64,000 nucleotides of DNA from CAVRXQ01 sp963838845. Its GTDB lineage: Bacteria > Actinomycetota > Acidimicrobiia > Acidimicrobiales > Bog-793. The stretch spans positions 992,001-1,056,000 of the forward strand of contig CAWISR010000003.1 in assembly GCA_963838845.1 (NCBI GenBank), given 5' to 3'. This document shows, piece by piece, positions 56,637 to 64,000 of this stretch. Under the pieces are notes generated by a model, which was given only the letters and a program-made list of their open reading frames with translations, was not told the origin of the DNA and did not search any database. Both the position numbers and the translations under genes were made by a program. Position 1 is the stretch's first letter. Every line of letters starts with the position of its first letter.

Positions 56637-59305
56637 TGACGACCGAAACGCAACAGACGGTCAACGCCACGATCAACGGACGTCAGATCGCGGCCGGCCC
56701 GAACGAACTGATCATCGACGTTGCCGAGCGCAACGGGGTGTACATCCCGCGCTTTTGCTACCACCCGCGCATGGCTCCGGTCGGGATGTGCCGGATGTGT
56801 CTCGTCGAGGTTTCCGGCCCGAGGGGGTTCTCGCTCCAACCGGCCTGCTTCTTCACCGTCCAAGACGGACAGGAGATCCGCACCGACACCGAAAAGGCGC
56901 GCAAGGCCCAAATCGGCGTGCTCGAGTTCTTGCTCGTCAACCACCCGCTCGACTGCCCGGTCTGCGACAAGGGGGGTGAGTGCCCCCTGCAGGACCAGGC
57001 GCTCTCGTACGGTCCTGGCGAGAGCCGCTACGTCGAGGAAAAGCGGCACTTCGCGAAGCCGATCGAGATCGGGCCGCTCGTGCTGTTGGATCGCGAGCGC
57101 TGCATCCAGTGCGCGCGCTGCACGCGTTTTTCCGAGGAGATCGCGGGCGACGCGATGATCAACCTCGCGTTCAGGGCGGACGTCGTCGAGGTGGCGACGT
57201 TCCCCGAGTCGCCGTTCACGTCGCACTTCGCCGGGAACACGATCCAGATCTGTCCCGTCGGTGCGCTCACCTCGCCGGCGTACCGGTTCCGGGCGCGCCC
57301 GTGGGATCTCGAGCAGGTCGAGACGACGTGCACGAGCTGCGCCGTCGGCTGCCGGATCGCCGCGCAGTCGTCCGCGGGACAGATCGTGCGACACCTCGGC
57401 ATCGACTCCGATCCGGTGAACCAGTCGTGGCTTTGCGACAAGGGTCGCTACGGCTTCGAAGCGGTGCATTCGAAAAAGCGTCTCTCCGAGCCGCTTGTGC
57501 AGCGCGGCGACGAGTTCGTCCCGACGACGTGGCGCGTCGCCTTGGACGAGGTGGCGACGTACCTGCGCGAGACGATCGAGCGGTCCGGACCCGAGTCGAT
57601 CGCGGCGATCGGCGGCGCGCGATTGTCGAACGAGGACGCCTACGCCTGGGCGCGCCTTTTGAAATCTGTCGTACGAACCGATTCCGTCGATGCGCAGGTA
57701 GGCGACGGAATCCCCGCGGACGCCGTCGTCGGTCTCCCGCACGCGACGATCGACGAAGCCACGCGAGCGCGCGTGCTCGTGACGTTGACCGGCGACCTCC
57801 ACGAGGAGCTGCCGATCCTGCACCTTCGCCTGAAGCTCGCCGCGGAGCATGGACTGAGGATCATCGAGTGCACGCCGGCTCGGACGCCGCTCAGCGAGCA
57901 CGCCGAAGAGACGATCGCGTATCTGCCAGGTGAGTCAGCCGCGCTCGTCGCCGCGCTCTTGGACGGATCCGCCCGCGCGCCGGCGCGCGTCGATCAGGAC
58001 GCGCTGAAGCGGGCGCGCGCGCTCATCGGCAACGACGGCGACGGAGTCGTCATCGCGATCGGGCGACCGACGCTCTCGGAGCCAGAAGCGACGGCAGGGA
58101 ACGCGGCGGCGCTCTTCGCTCGCGCGCTGCCGAAGGCGCGCTTCCTGGTCGCGCTGCGGCGCGCGAACACGCACGGCGCGCTCGACATGGGACTCGCGCC
58201 GGGACTCCTTCCCGGTCGCGTGGGTCTCGAGGCCGGTCGCGACTGGTACGAAGCGCGCTGGGGAGCGCTCCCTGCGGTCGAAGGTCGCGACGCCCGAGGC
58301 ATCCTCCAAGCGGCGGTCGACGGCGACATCTCGGTGCTCGTGCTCCTCGGCGCCGACCCGCTGTCGGACTTTCCGGACCGCTCGCTCGCCCGAGCGGCGC
58401 TCGAGCAGTGCCGCCACGTCATTTTCGTCGGCACCCACCCGAACGCGTCATCCGATCTCGCCCACGTCATCGTGCCGGTCGCCGGCGACGGCGAGCGTGG
58501 CGGGACCACGACGAACCTCGAAGGACGGGTGACGCGACTGGCCCCGAAGGTCGTGCCGCCCGGCGTCGCCTGGCCGGCGTGGGCGGTCGCCGCCGAACTC
58601 GCGCGCCGGCTCGGCGTGAACTTCGACTACGAGGGCATCGACGCGATCTCGGGCGAGATCGCGTTCGTCGCCCCCGCGTACAAGGGCATCGACGCAGCGG
58701 TGGTCGGCGAGCCGAGGCGGAGAGACGGCGCCGTCGTCCCACTCGGCGCGACGTCGGTGTCGATCGCGACCTCCGGGCCGCGTCCGATTGACCCGATGGC
58801 GACGCCCGGGATCCTTTCCACCGAATCCCAGGGAGCGCCGCTTTCTACCGGGCAAGGGCTTCCGCTCGGCGGGTCTCCGCCGAGCGCGCGAAACGGCACG
58901 CATGCCGGTGCCGCGCCGTCGCTCGTCACCTTCCCTTCCGGCGACATCGTCGTGCCGACGCCGCCAGCGCCGCCACCGGACGGCTCCTTGCGCCTCTTGA
59001 TCAAGCGGGCGCTGTTCGATCGCGGCTCGCTGTCAGAGGCGACTCCGTCGTTCACCCGGCTCGTCGGACAGCCGGTGCTCGCCGTCCACCCCGACGTGCT
59101 CGCCGAGATCGGTGTCGGAGTCGGCGCCGAGGTGCTCGTGCGGTCCGAAGCCGGGGTGATCGCGATTCGGATCGCGAAGGACCCCTCCCTGTCGCGTCAT
59201 ATCGGCTCGATCACCGCGAATCTCGAAGCGCCCGGCGAACCGCTCGAGCGCGCACTCCTCGATGCGCGGCTCAAAGCGAATGACATCAAGGTGGAGCGGA
59301 TCTGA
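56636..59305 (+). CDS. nuoG: NADH-quinone oxidoreductase subunit G
   Basis: The 889-aa 75-kDa subunit has an N-terminal 2Fe-2S domain (FCYHPRMAPVGMCRMCLVEV), then DCPVCDKGGECPLQD and CIQCARCTRF with IQICPVGALT for the 4Fe-4S clusters N5 and N4. A molybdopterin-fold domain without cofactor follows. The extra N7 site CTSCAVGC plus a later WLCDKGR is kept. Between about residues 700 and 770 is a low-complexity linker rich in Ser, Gly and Pro. The ATG at 56636 overlaps nuoF. Confidence 0.96.
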   Translation: MTTETQQTVNATINGRQIAAGPNELIIDVAERNGVYIPRFCYHPRMAPVGMCRMCLVEVSGPRGFSLQPACFFTVQDGQEIRTDTEKARKAQIGVLEFLLVNHPLDCPVCDKGGECPLQDQALSYGPGESRYVEEKRHFAKPIEIGPLVLLDRERCIQCARCTRFSEEIAGDAMINLAFRADVVEVATFPESPFTSHFAGNTIQICPVGALTSPAYRFRARPWDLEQVETTCTSCAVGCRIAAQSSAGQIVRHLGIDSDPVNQSWLCDKGRYGFEAVHSKKRLSEPLVQRGDEFVPTTWRVALDEVATYLRETIERSGPESIAAIGGARLSNEDAYAWARLLKSVVRTDSVDAQVGDGIPADAVVGLPHATIDEATRARVLVTLTGDLHEELPILHLRLKLAAEHGLRIIECTPARTPLSEHAEETIAYLPGESAALVAALLDGSARAPARVDQDALKRARALIGNDGDGVVIAIGRPTLSEPEATAGNAAALFARALPKARFLVALRRANTHGALDMGLAPGLLPGRVGLEAGRDWYEARWGALPAVEGRDARGILQAAVDGDISVLVLLGADPLSDFPDRSLARAALEQCRHVIFVGTHPNASSDLAHVIVPVAGDGERGGTTTNLEGRVTRLAPKVVPPGVAWPAWAVAAELARRLGVNFDYEGIDAISGEIAFVAPAYKGIDAAVVGEPRRRDGAVVPLGATSVSIATSGPRPIDPMATPGILSTESQGAPLSTGQGLPLGGSPPSARNGTHAGAAPSLVTFPSGDIVVPTPPAPPPDGSLRLLIKRALFDRGSLSEATPSFTRLVGQPVLAVHPDVLAEIGVGVGAEVLVRSEAGVIAIRIAKDPSLSRHIGSITANLEAPGEPLERALLDARLKANDIKVERI

Positions 59306-60495
59306 TGGGCGACCCGCTCTTCAGCCACGGCGTCGGCCTCGCCGTCTTCCTCATCGTCTTGGTGAAGGCCGCGGTCGCGTTCGGGTTCCTGCTCATTTCG
59401 GTGCTGTTGATGATCTGGTTCGAGCGCAAGGTCATCTCCGACATGCAGAACCGGATCGGACCCAACCGCGCCGGGAAGTTTGGACTCCTGCAGACACTCG
59501 CCGACGGCACGAAGCTGTTTTTCAAAGAGGACCTGCTGCCCGATCGTGCCGACCGCTTCGTCTTCCGGCTCGCGCCGCTGCTCTCGGTCATCCCGGCGTT
59601 TCTGATCTTCGCGATCGTCCCCGTCGGCGGGGTCGTCACGATCGCGCACCACACGGTGGAGCTCCAGGTCGCCGACCCGCCGATCGGCATCCTGTTCCTT
59701 CTCGCCCTTTCGTCGATGGCGGTGTACGGCGTGATGCTCGCCGGCTGGTCGTCGGGATCGAAGTACCCGTTGCTCGGTTCAATCCGTGCCTCCGCGCAGA
59801 TGGTCTCGTACGAGGCGGCCCTCGGTCTCACCATCGTCACGGTCGTGCTCGAAGCGCACGGGCTCTCGACGCGGGCGATCGTCCAGTCCCAGGCGGCGCA
59901 TTTTTGGAACTGGAACGTCATCCGTCTCGTCTTCGTACCGTTCTTCGTCTTTTTCATCGCCAGCACAGCCGAACTCAACCGGCCACCGTTCGACCTCGCC
60001 GAGGGCGAATCCGAGCTCGGTGGTGGCTACCACACCGAGTACTCGTCGCTGCGCTTCGCGCTGTTCTTCCTCGCCGAGTTCATGAACACCGTGACGTGGT
60101 CGGCGGTCATCGTGACGTTGTTCTTCGGCGGCCCGGACGGCCCGGGCTTCCACGTCGTGCGGTGGCTGTGGCCGATTCTGTGGTTTTTGGGGAAGACCGT
60201 CGTCTTTTTGTACGCGCAGGTCTGGATCCGTGCTGCACTGCCTCGGCTCCGGTACGACCAGCTGATGGACCTCGGCTGGAAGTGGCTGATCCCGATCTCG
60301 CTCGCTTGGCTTTTGATCGTCTCGGGCGCGCTCATCTCGGCGGGATGGGCGTTCGCGATCGCGGGCGCCGCCGTCGTTGTCGCGGCGGGGTTGGCGAGGG
60401 CGCGCCACGTCTCGCGCAAACGACGCGAAGCCCTCTCCGAGCAACCCCTGACGCCGCTCACGCCGTTCGGCGTGCACCCGGCGGGGGAGGACTGA
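59305..60495 (+). CDS. nuoH: NADH-quinone oxidoreductase subunit H
   Basis: The 396-aa membrane subunit has about eight helices and forms the quinone chamber. WFERKVISDMQNRIGPNRAGKFGLLQ, EDLLPDRAD, TAELNRPPFDLAEGESELGGGYHTEYSS and the C-terminal LRYDQLMDLGWKWLIP are conserved. A hydrophilic 30-residue tail follows the last helix. It begins on the last base of the nuoG stop. Confidence 0.97.
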   Translation: MGDPLFSHGVGLAVFLIVLVKAAVAFGFLLISVLLMIWFERKVISDMQNRIGPNRAGKFGLLQTLADGTKLFFKEDLLPDRADRFVFRLAPLLSVIPAFLIFAIVPVGGVVTIAHHTVELQVADPPIGILFLLALSSMAVYGVMLAGWSSGSKYPLLGSIRASAQMVSYEAALGLTIVTVVLEAHGLSTRAIVQSQAAHFWNWNVIRLVFVPFFVFFIASTAELNRPPFDLAEGESELGGGYHTEYSSLRFALFFLAEFMNTVTWSAVIVTLFFGGPDGPGFHVVRWLWPILWFLGKTVVFLYAQVWIRAALPRLRYDQLMDLGWKWLIPISLAWLLIVSGALISAGWAFAIAGAAVVVAAGLARARHVSRKRREALSEQPLTPLTPFGVHPAGED

Positions 60496-60496
60496 G

Positions 60497-61189
60497 ATGG
60501 GGCTTTCTCGCGCCTTCCCGTTCCTCGGCGGCTTCAAGGTCGCGCTGAAGCAGGTCCTCGAGCCGCGGATCACCGTCGAGTATCCGAAGGTGAAGCGGCC
60601 GAAGCCACCGCGTCTGCACGGGCGCCACGTTCTCAACCGCTACGAGGACGGGATGGAAAAGTGCATCGGCTGCGAGTTGTGCGCGGCGGTCTGTCCCGCC
60701 GACTGCATCTACGTGCGCGGGGCGGGGAACCCGCTCGACGCGCCCGTGTCGCCCGGCGAGCGCTACGGCTACGTGTACGAGATCAATTATCTGCGGTGCA
60801 TCCATTGTGATCTCTGTGTTGAGGCCTGCCCGACCGAGGCGATCACCGAGTCGAAGCTCTTCGAGTTCTCCTTCACGAACCGCGCCGACGCGATCTACAC
60901 GCGCGACGAGCTCTTGGTCGACGACACCGGCCGCCCGAAGCAGCTCCCGTGGGAGGACTGGCGCGAGGGAGAGGACGAGCACACGTCGGCGTGGATGCGG
61001 GCGACTTCGCCGTCGGGCGCGGCGGCTTACGAGGGCACCGTGGAGTGGTCTGCCGAACTCGGTTACGGCGTGCGTGCGCCGGAGGCTGGGCAACACGGGG
61101 TGCGCGACGACGAGGCAACCGGCAACATCGAGATCCGCGAGACCCAGGCGAAGAAGATCCCCCGGCGATTCGGCGGGAAGGTCTTCTGA
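60497..61189 (+). CDS. nuoI: NADH-quinone oxidoreductase subunit I
   Basis: The 230-aa ferredoxin-like subunit has two 4Fe-4S clusters (N6a/N6b): CIGCELCAAVCPADC and CIHCDLCVEACPTEA. The N-terminal helix anchors it to NuoH. The C-terminal 80 residues beyond the clusters are a hydrophilic extension common in actinobacteria. The ATG at 60497 follows GGGGGAGG by 8 nt. Confidence 0.97.
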   Translation: MGLSRAFPFLGGFKVALKQVLEPRITVEYPKVKRPKPPRLHGRHVLNRYEDGMEKCIGCELCAAVCPADCIYVRGAGNPLDAPVSPGERYGYVYEINYLRCIHCDLCVEACPTEAITESKLFEFSFTNRADAIYTRDELLVDDTGRPKQLPWEDWREGEDEHTSAWMRATSPSGAAAYEGTVEWSAELGYGVRAPEAGQHGVRDDEATGNIEIRETQAKKIPRRFGGKVF

Positions 61190-61794
61190 TGCCCGTCATC
61201 GTCGCGACCCCGACGATCCCTGACCTCGCGACCTTCATCGTCGCGGCTGTCATCGTGATCGCGGGTGCGCTCGGCGTCGTCTTCGCGAGAAACCCGATCC
61301 ACGCCGCGCTGAGCCTCGTGGCGACGCTATTCGGCGTCGCCGTGCTGTTCGTCGAGGAGAACGCACAGTTCCTCGCCGCGGTACAGGTGATCGTGTACGC
61401 CGGCGCGATCGTCGTCCTCTTCCTCTTTGTCGTGATGTTGCTCGGCGTCGATCGTCGCGAGCGGGTCCTTGTCGATCAGTTCCGCGGCCAGCACTGGATC
61501 GCAGGCGGGCTCGGCGCGCTCATCCTCGCCGAGGTCCTGTTGCTCGGAACGGGACACTGGTCGACGGGCGCCCACTCGACGACGGCGAGGTTGGACCAAC
61601 CGGCGTCGAACGTCGCGCAGCTCGGAAGGGCGATCTTCACGACGTATCTCCTGCCCTTCGAGATCACCTCGGCGCTGTTGGTCGTCGCCGTGATCGCGGC
61701 AGTCGTGTTGGCGCGCCGCGGCGATGAGCCCGCCGGAGACGCCGAGATCGAGATCGACGACGTCGAAGAGGATGACAAGGTCGGTCAGCCGTGA
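61189..61794 (+). CDS. nuoJ: NADH-quinone oxidoreductase subunit J
   Basis: The 201-aa membrane subunit has about five helices. ARNPIHAALSLVATLFGVAVLFVEENAQFLAAVQVIVYAGAIVVLFLFVVMLLGVD is the conserved core, including the pi-bulge helix region; an acidic C-terminal tail (DAEIEIDDVEEDD) follows. The ATG at 61189 overlaps the nuoI stop (TGATG); the stop overlaps nuoK (GTGA). Confidence 0.95.
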   Translation: MPVIVATPTIPDLATFIVAAVIVIAGALGVVFARNPIHAALSLVATLFGVAVLFVEENAQFLAAVQVIVYAGAIVVLFLFVVMLLGVDRRERVLVDQFRGQHWIAGGLGALILAEVLLLGTGHWSTGAHSTTARLDQPASNVAQLGRAIFTTYLLPFEITSALLVVAVIAAVVLARRGDEPAGDAEIEIDDVEEDDKVGQP

Positions 61795-62096
61795 GCATCG
61801 ACGCCTCGTGGTACCTCACGCTCGCCGCCGTGCTCTTCACGATCGGCGCTATCGGGTTGTTGGTGCGCCGCAATGTGCTCGTGATGTTCATGTGTGTCGA
61901 GCTCATGCTGAATGCGGCGAATCTCACGTTCATCACGTTCGCCCGCGAGCTGAACGACATCGGTGGGCAGGTCGCAGTGTTCTTCGTCCTCGTAGTCGCC
62001 GCAGCTGAGGTTGTCGTCGGGCTCGGGATCATCGTCGCCATCTTCCGACGGCGCTCGAACGCGACCGCGGACGACGCGCACGTGCTGAAGGGTTGA
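61791..62096 (+). CDS. nuoK: NADH-quinone oxidoreductase subunit K
   Basis: The 101-aa three-helix subunit has FMCVELMLNAANLTF (conserved Glu of the proton channel) and FFVLVVAAAEVVVGLGI (second Glu). The GTG start overlaps nuoJ. Length is typical. Confidence 0.96.
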   Translation: MSIDASWYLTLAAVLFTIGAIGLLVRRNVLVMFMCVELMLNAANLTFITFARELNDIGGQVAVFFVLVVAAAEVVVGLGIIVAIFRRRSNATADDAHVLKG

Positions 62097-62100
62097 TCGG

Positions 62101-63987
62101 GTGCTGCACGCCTCGTACCTGATCCCGCTCTTCCCGCTGGCCGGCTTCACGCTGTTGACGTTCGCCGGCCGCCGGATCGGCAAGCCTCTCGCGGGTTGGA
62201 TCGCGACCCTGGCGGTGGCGGCCTCGTTCGTCGTCTCCGTCGGCGTCCTCGTCGAACTTTTCCGCAGGGCACCGTCGTCGCGCCGATTCAGCGAGAACTG
62301 GTTCACGTGGTTCAGCGTCGACCGGCTCCACGTCACAGCCGGTGTGCTGATCGACCCCTTGTCGGTGACGATGATCCTGTTCGTCACCGGAGTCAGCGCC
62401 ATCATCCACCTCTACGCGATCGGCTACATGGATCACGACGAGGACTTCGCGAAGTTCTTCGCCTACTTCAACCTCTTTGTGTTCTCGATGCTGATGCTCG
62501 TGCTGGCCAACAATCTGCTCCTCACGTTCTTCGGCTGGGAGGGCGTCGGCGTCTGCTCGTATTTCCTCGTCGCGTTCTGGTTCTCGCGCCCGACCGCGGC
62601 GAGCGCCGGCAAGAAGGCGATGATCTACAACCGCATCGGCGACGCCGGCTTCCTCATCGCAATCTTTTTGATCTTCGAGCGCACCGGCAGCCTCGACTAC
62701 GGCGTCGTCTTCTCGAAGCTGCACACGATCTCGAGCGCGGATCTCACCGCGATCGCTCTGTTGTTGTTTTTGGGGGCGGTCGGAAAGTCCGCACAGATCC
62801 CGCTTTTCCCGTGGCTCGCCGACGCGATGGAGGGTCCCACACCGGTCTCGGCGCTCATTCACGCCGCGACGATGGTGACGGCCGGCGTCTATTTGATGTG
62901 CCGGATCAACCCGATCCTCCACGCCGTGCCGGACGCGGCGCACGTCGTCGCGTGGGTCGGCGCGGCGACGGCGTTCGTGGCGGCGATGGCGGCGTGCGCG
63001 CAGCAGGACATCAAAAAGGTGCTCGCCTACTCGACGGTCTCCCAACTCGGCTACATGTTCTTGGCCGCCGGCTCCGGCGCGTACGTCGCGGCCATCTTCC
63101 TCATGCTGACGCACGCCTTCTACAAGGCGCTGTTGTTCTTGGGTGCCGGCTCGGTGATCCACGCCCTCGACGACGAACAAGACCTGAAGAAGATGGGCGC
63201 GTTGCGGTTCGTCATGCCGCTCACCGCATTGACGTTCCTCGTGGCGTGGTTCGCTATCGCCGGTGTGCCGCCGTTCAGCGGCTTTTGGTCGAAGAGCCAG
63301 GTGCTCGAGAGCGCCTGGGCCGTGTCGCCAGCATTGTGGGCGATCGGCGCGGTGACCGCGGTGCTCACCGCCTACTACATCGGGCGTGAGTTCATGCTGG
63401 TCTTCCAGGGCGAGCGCCGCTGGTCAGAGGCGCGTCCCGGCGGACACGAGGTGAAGGACCCCGGTTGGGTGATGCTCGGCCCACTCGTCGTCCTCGCCTT
63501 CTTCTCCCTCTTCGCGCTGTTCATCAACCTGCCGTTCCATCCGACCTGGCCGTTCCTCGAGCGCTGGCTCCATCCCGTCGTCGGCGCTTCGCTCGCCTCT
63601 CCGCTCTACTCGCCAGGAGCGCTGTGGGGATTCGGTATCGCCGATGCCGTGTTCGCGATCGTCGGCGTCGGGCTGTCGTGGCAGCTGTGGAAGGCCGTCT
63701 CCTCGCGACCGGCGCTCGAACCGCGGTTTTTGTTGATGGCATGGTTCGTTGACTGGAGCTACGACCACTTCATCGCCCGGCCCTCGAGGGTGCTCGCCGA
63801 GTTCACGGGCGCGGTCGTCGAACGCCGGGTGATCGACGGTGCCGTCGAGGGGATCGGCCGGTTCACCCGCAGAGCCGGTGACCGGGTGCGCCGGGTCCAG
63901 ACCGGCTACGTGCGGACGTACGCGCTCGCCGTCGCGGTCGGCGTCGTCGTGCTCGTCGCCTACCTCGCGACGCGGGCGGGGAGATAG
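62101..63987 (+). CDS. nuoL: NADH-quinone oxidoreductase subunit L
   Basis: The 628-aa antiporter-like proton pump has about 16 helices. Conserved parts are TFFGWEGVGVCSYFLV, IPLFPWLADAMEGPTPVSALIHAATMVTAG (with the pumping Lys region), QDIKKVLAYSTVSQLGYM, LTHAFYKALLFLGAGSVIHAL and a long lateral helix near the C-terminus. The GTG at 62101 lies 4 nt after nuoK. nuoM should follow. Confidence 0.97.
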   Translation: MLHASYLIPLFPLAGFTLLTFAGRRIGKPLAGWIATLAVAASFVVSVGVLVELFRRAPSSRRFSENWFTWFSVDRLHVTAGVLIDPLSVTMILFVTGVSAIIHLYAIGYMDHDEDFAKFFAYFNLFVFSMLMLVLANNLLLTFFGWEGVGVCSYFLVAFWFSRPTAASAGKKAMIYNRIGDAGFLIAIFLIFERTGSLDYGVVFSKLHTISSADLTAIALLLFLGAVGKSAQIPLFPWLADAMEGPTPVSALIHAATMVTAGVYLMCRINPILHAVPDAAHVVAWVGAATAFVAAMAACAQQDIKKVLAYSTVSQLGYMFLAAGSGAYVAAIFLMLTHAFYKALLFLGAGSVIHALDDEQDLKKMGALRFVMPLTALTFLVAWFAIAGVPPFSGFWSKSQVLESAWAVSPALWAIGAVTAVLTAYYIGREFMLVFQGERRWSEARPGGHEVKDPGWVMLGPLVVLAFFSLFALFINLPFHPTWPFLERWLHPVVGASLASPLYSPGALWGFGIADAVFAIVGVGLSWQLWKAVSSRPALEPRFLLMAWFVDWSYDHFIARPSRVLAEFTGAVVERRVIDGAVEGIGRFTRRAGDRVRRVQTGYVRTYALAVAVGVVVLVAYLATRAGR

Positions 63988-63989
63988 CC

Positions 63990-64000
63990 GTGTCCGGACA
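63990..64000 (+). CDS. nuoM: probable start of nuoM, cut by window edge
   Basis: A GTG at 63990, 2 nt after the nuoL stop, opens a frame of which only three codons and two bases are visible. Assignment rests on the standard nuoL-nuoM order and the spacing, not on sequence. Confidence 0.35.

Overview
The window is 64 kb of high-GC bacterial chromosome that reads as an actinomycete (phylum Actinomycetota). The markers are two tiny ribosomal proteins typical of Actinobacteria (bL37-like at 27.3 kb, bS22 at 33.9 kb), an MshA-type mycothiol glycosyltransferase, a Rex repressor, nickel superoxide dismutase, an F420-type LLM oxidoreductase, frequent GTG starts, and many genes whose -10 box (TAnnnT) lies 6-9 nt before the start codon, as in leaderless transcription. 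A deep branch such as Acidimicrobiia is a guess that the sequence alone does not settle. I see no insertion sequence, prophage, CRISPR array or rRNA; the only tRNA is tRNA-Gln(TTG) at 35.65 kb.

Region 1 (1-26.3 kb) is a scavenging region. It opens with a truncated acyl-CoA dehydrogenase (minus strand), a cupin, a GlcG/HbpS-like protein, a glutathione-independent-type formaldehyde dehydrogenase and a DksA/TraR-type zinc-finger protein. A minus-strand pair encodes purine nucleoside phosphorylase and a phosphohexo/pentomutase. From 6.1 to 18.8 kb ten genes run head to tail: beta-ureidopropionase, dihydropyrimidinase and an LLM oxidoreductase (reductive pyrimidine breakdown); prpD-prpB-prpC (methylcitrate cycle); and hutU-hutF-hutI-hutH (histidine to formylglutamate). 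After a two-component system and a GNAT protein, a minus-strand operon holds deoC, an aldehyde dehydrogenase, a second catalytically truncated aldehyde dehydrogenase and upp. Together these could route nucleosides, thymine-derived propionyl units and histidine into central metabolism.

Region 2 (26.4-44 kb) is mostly housekeeping: a glycerophosphodiesterase, ychF, a DUF192 protein, rsmI, metG, tatD, rsmA and ispE, then bS22, a secreted G1-family glutamic peptidase, tRNA-Gln, an ABC-2 exporter, an FAH-family hydrolase, small proteins, uppP, a PIG-L deacetylase, a divergent sodN/sodX pair and mshA.

Region 3 (44-50.4 kb) is a regulator-haem block: an excisionase-like HTH protein, rex, then hemA-hemC-hemD-hemB-hemL, with an order close to that of mycobacteria. 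Region 4 (50.4-64 kb) is respiration: a geranylgeranyl-reductase-like (MenJ-like) flavoprotein divergent from a nuo operon. nuoA through nuoL are complete and packed with 1-4 nt overlaps, and nuoM is cut by the window edge.

The items most worth a second look are the split ALDH16-like pair in the deoC operon, the structured 315-nt gap at 21.2-21.5 kb, the near-perfect palindrome upstream of the glutamic peptidase, three very small genes (27-34 aa), and the recurring leaderless -10 pattern, which also fixes the start of rex.
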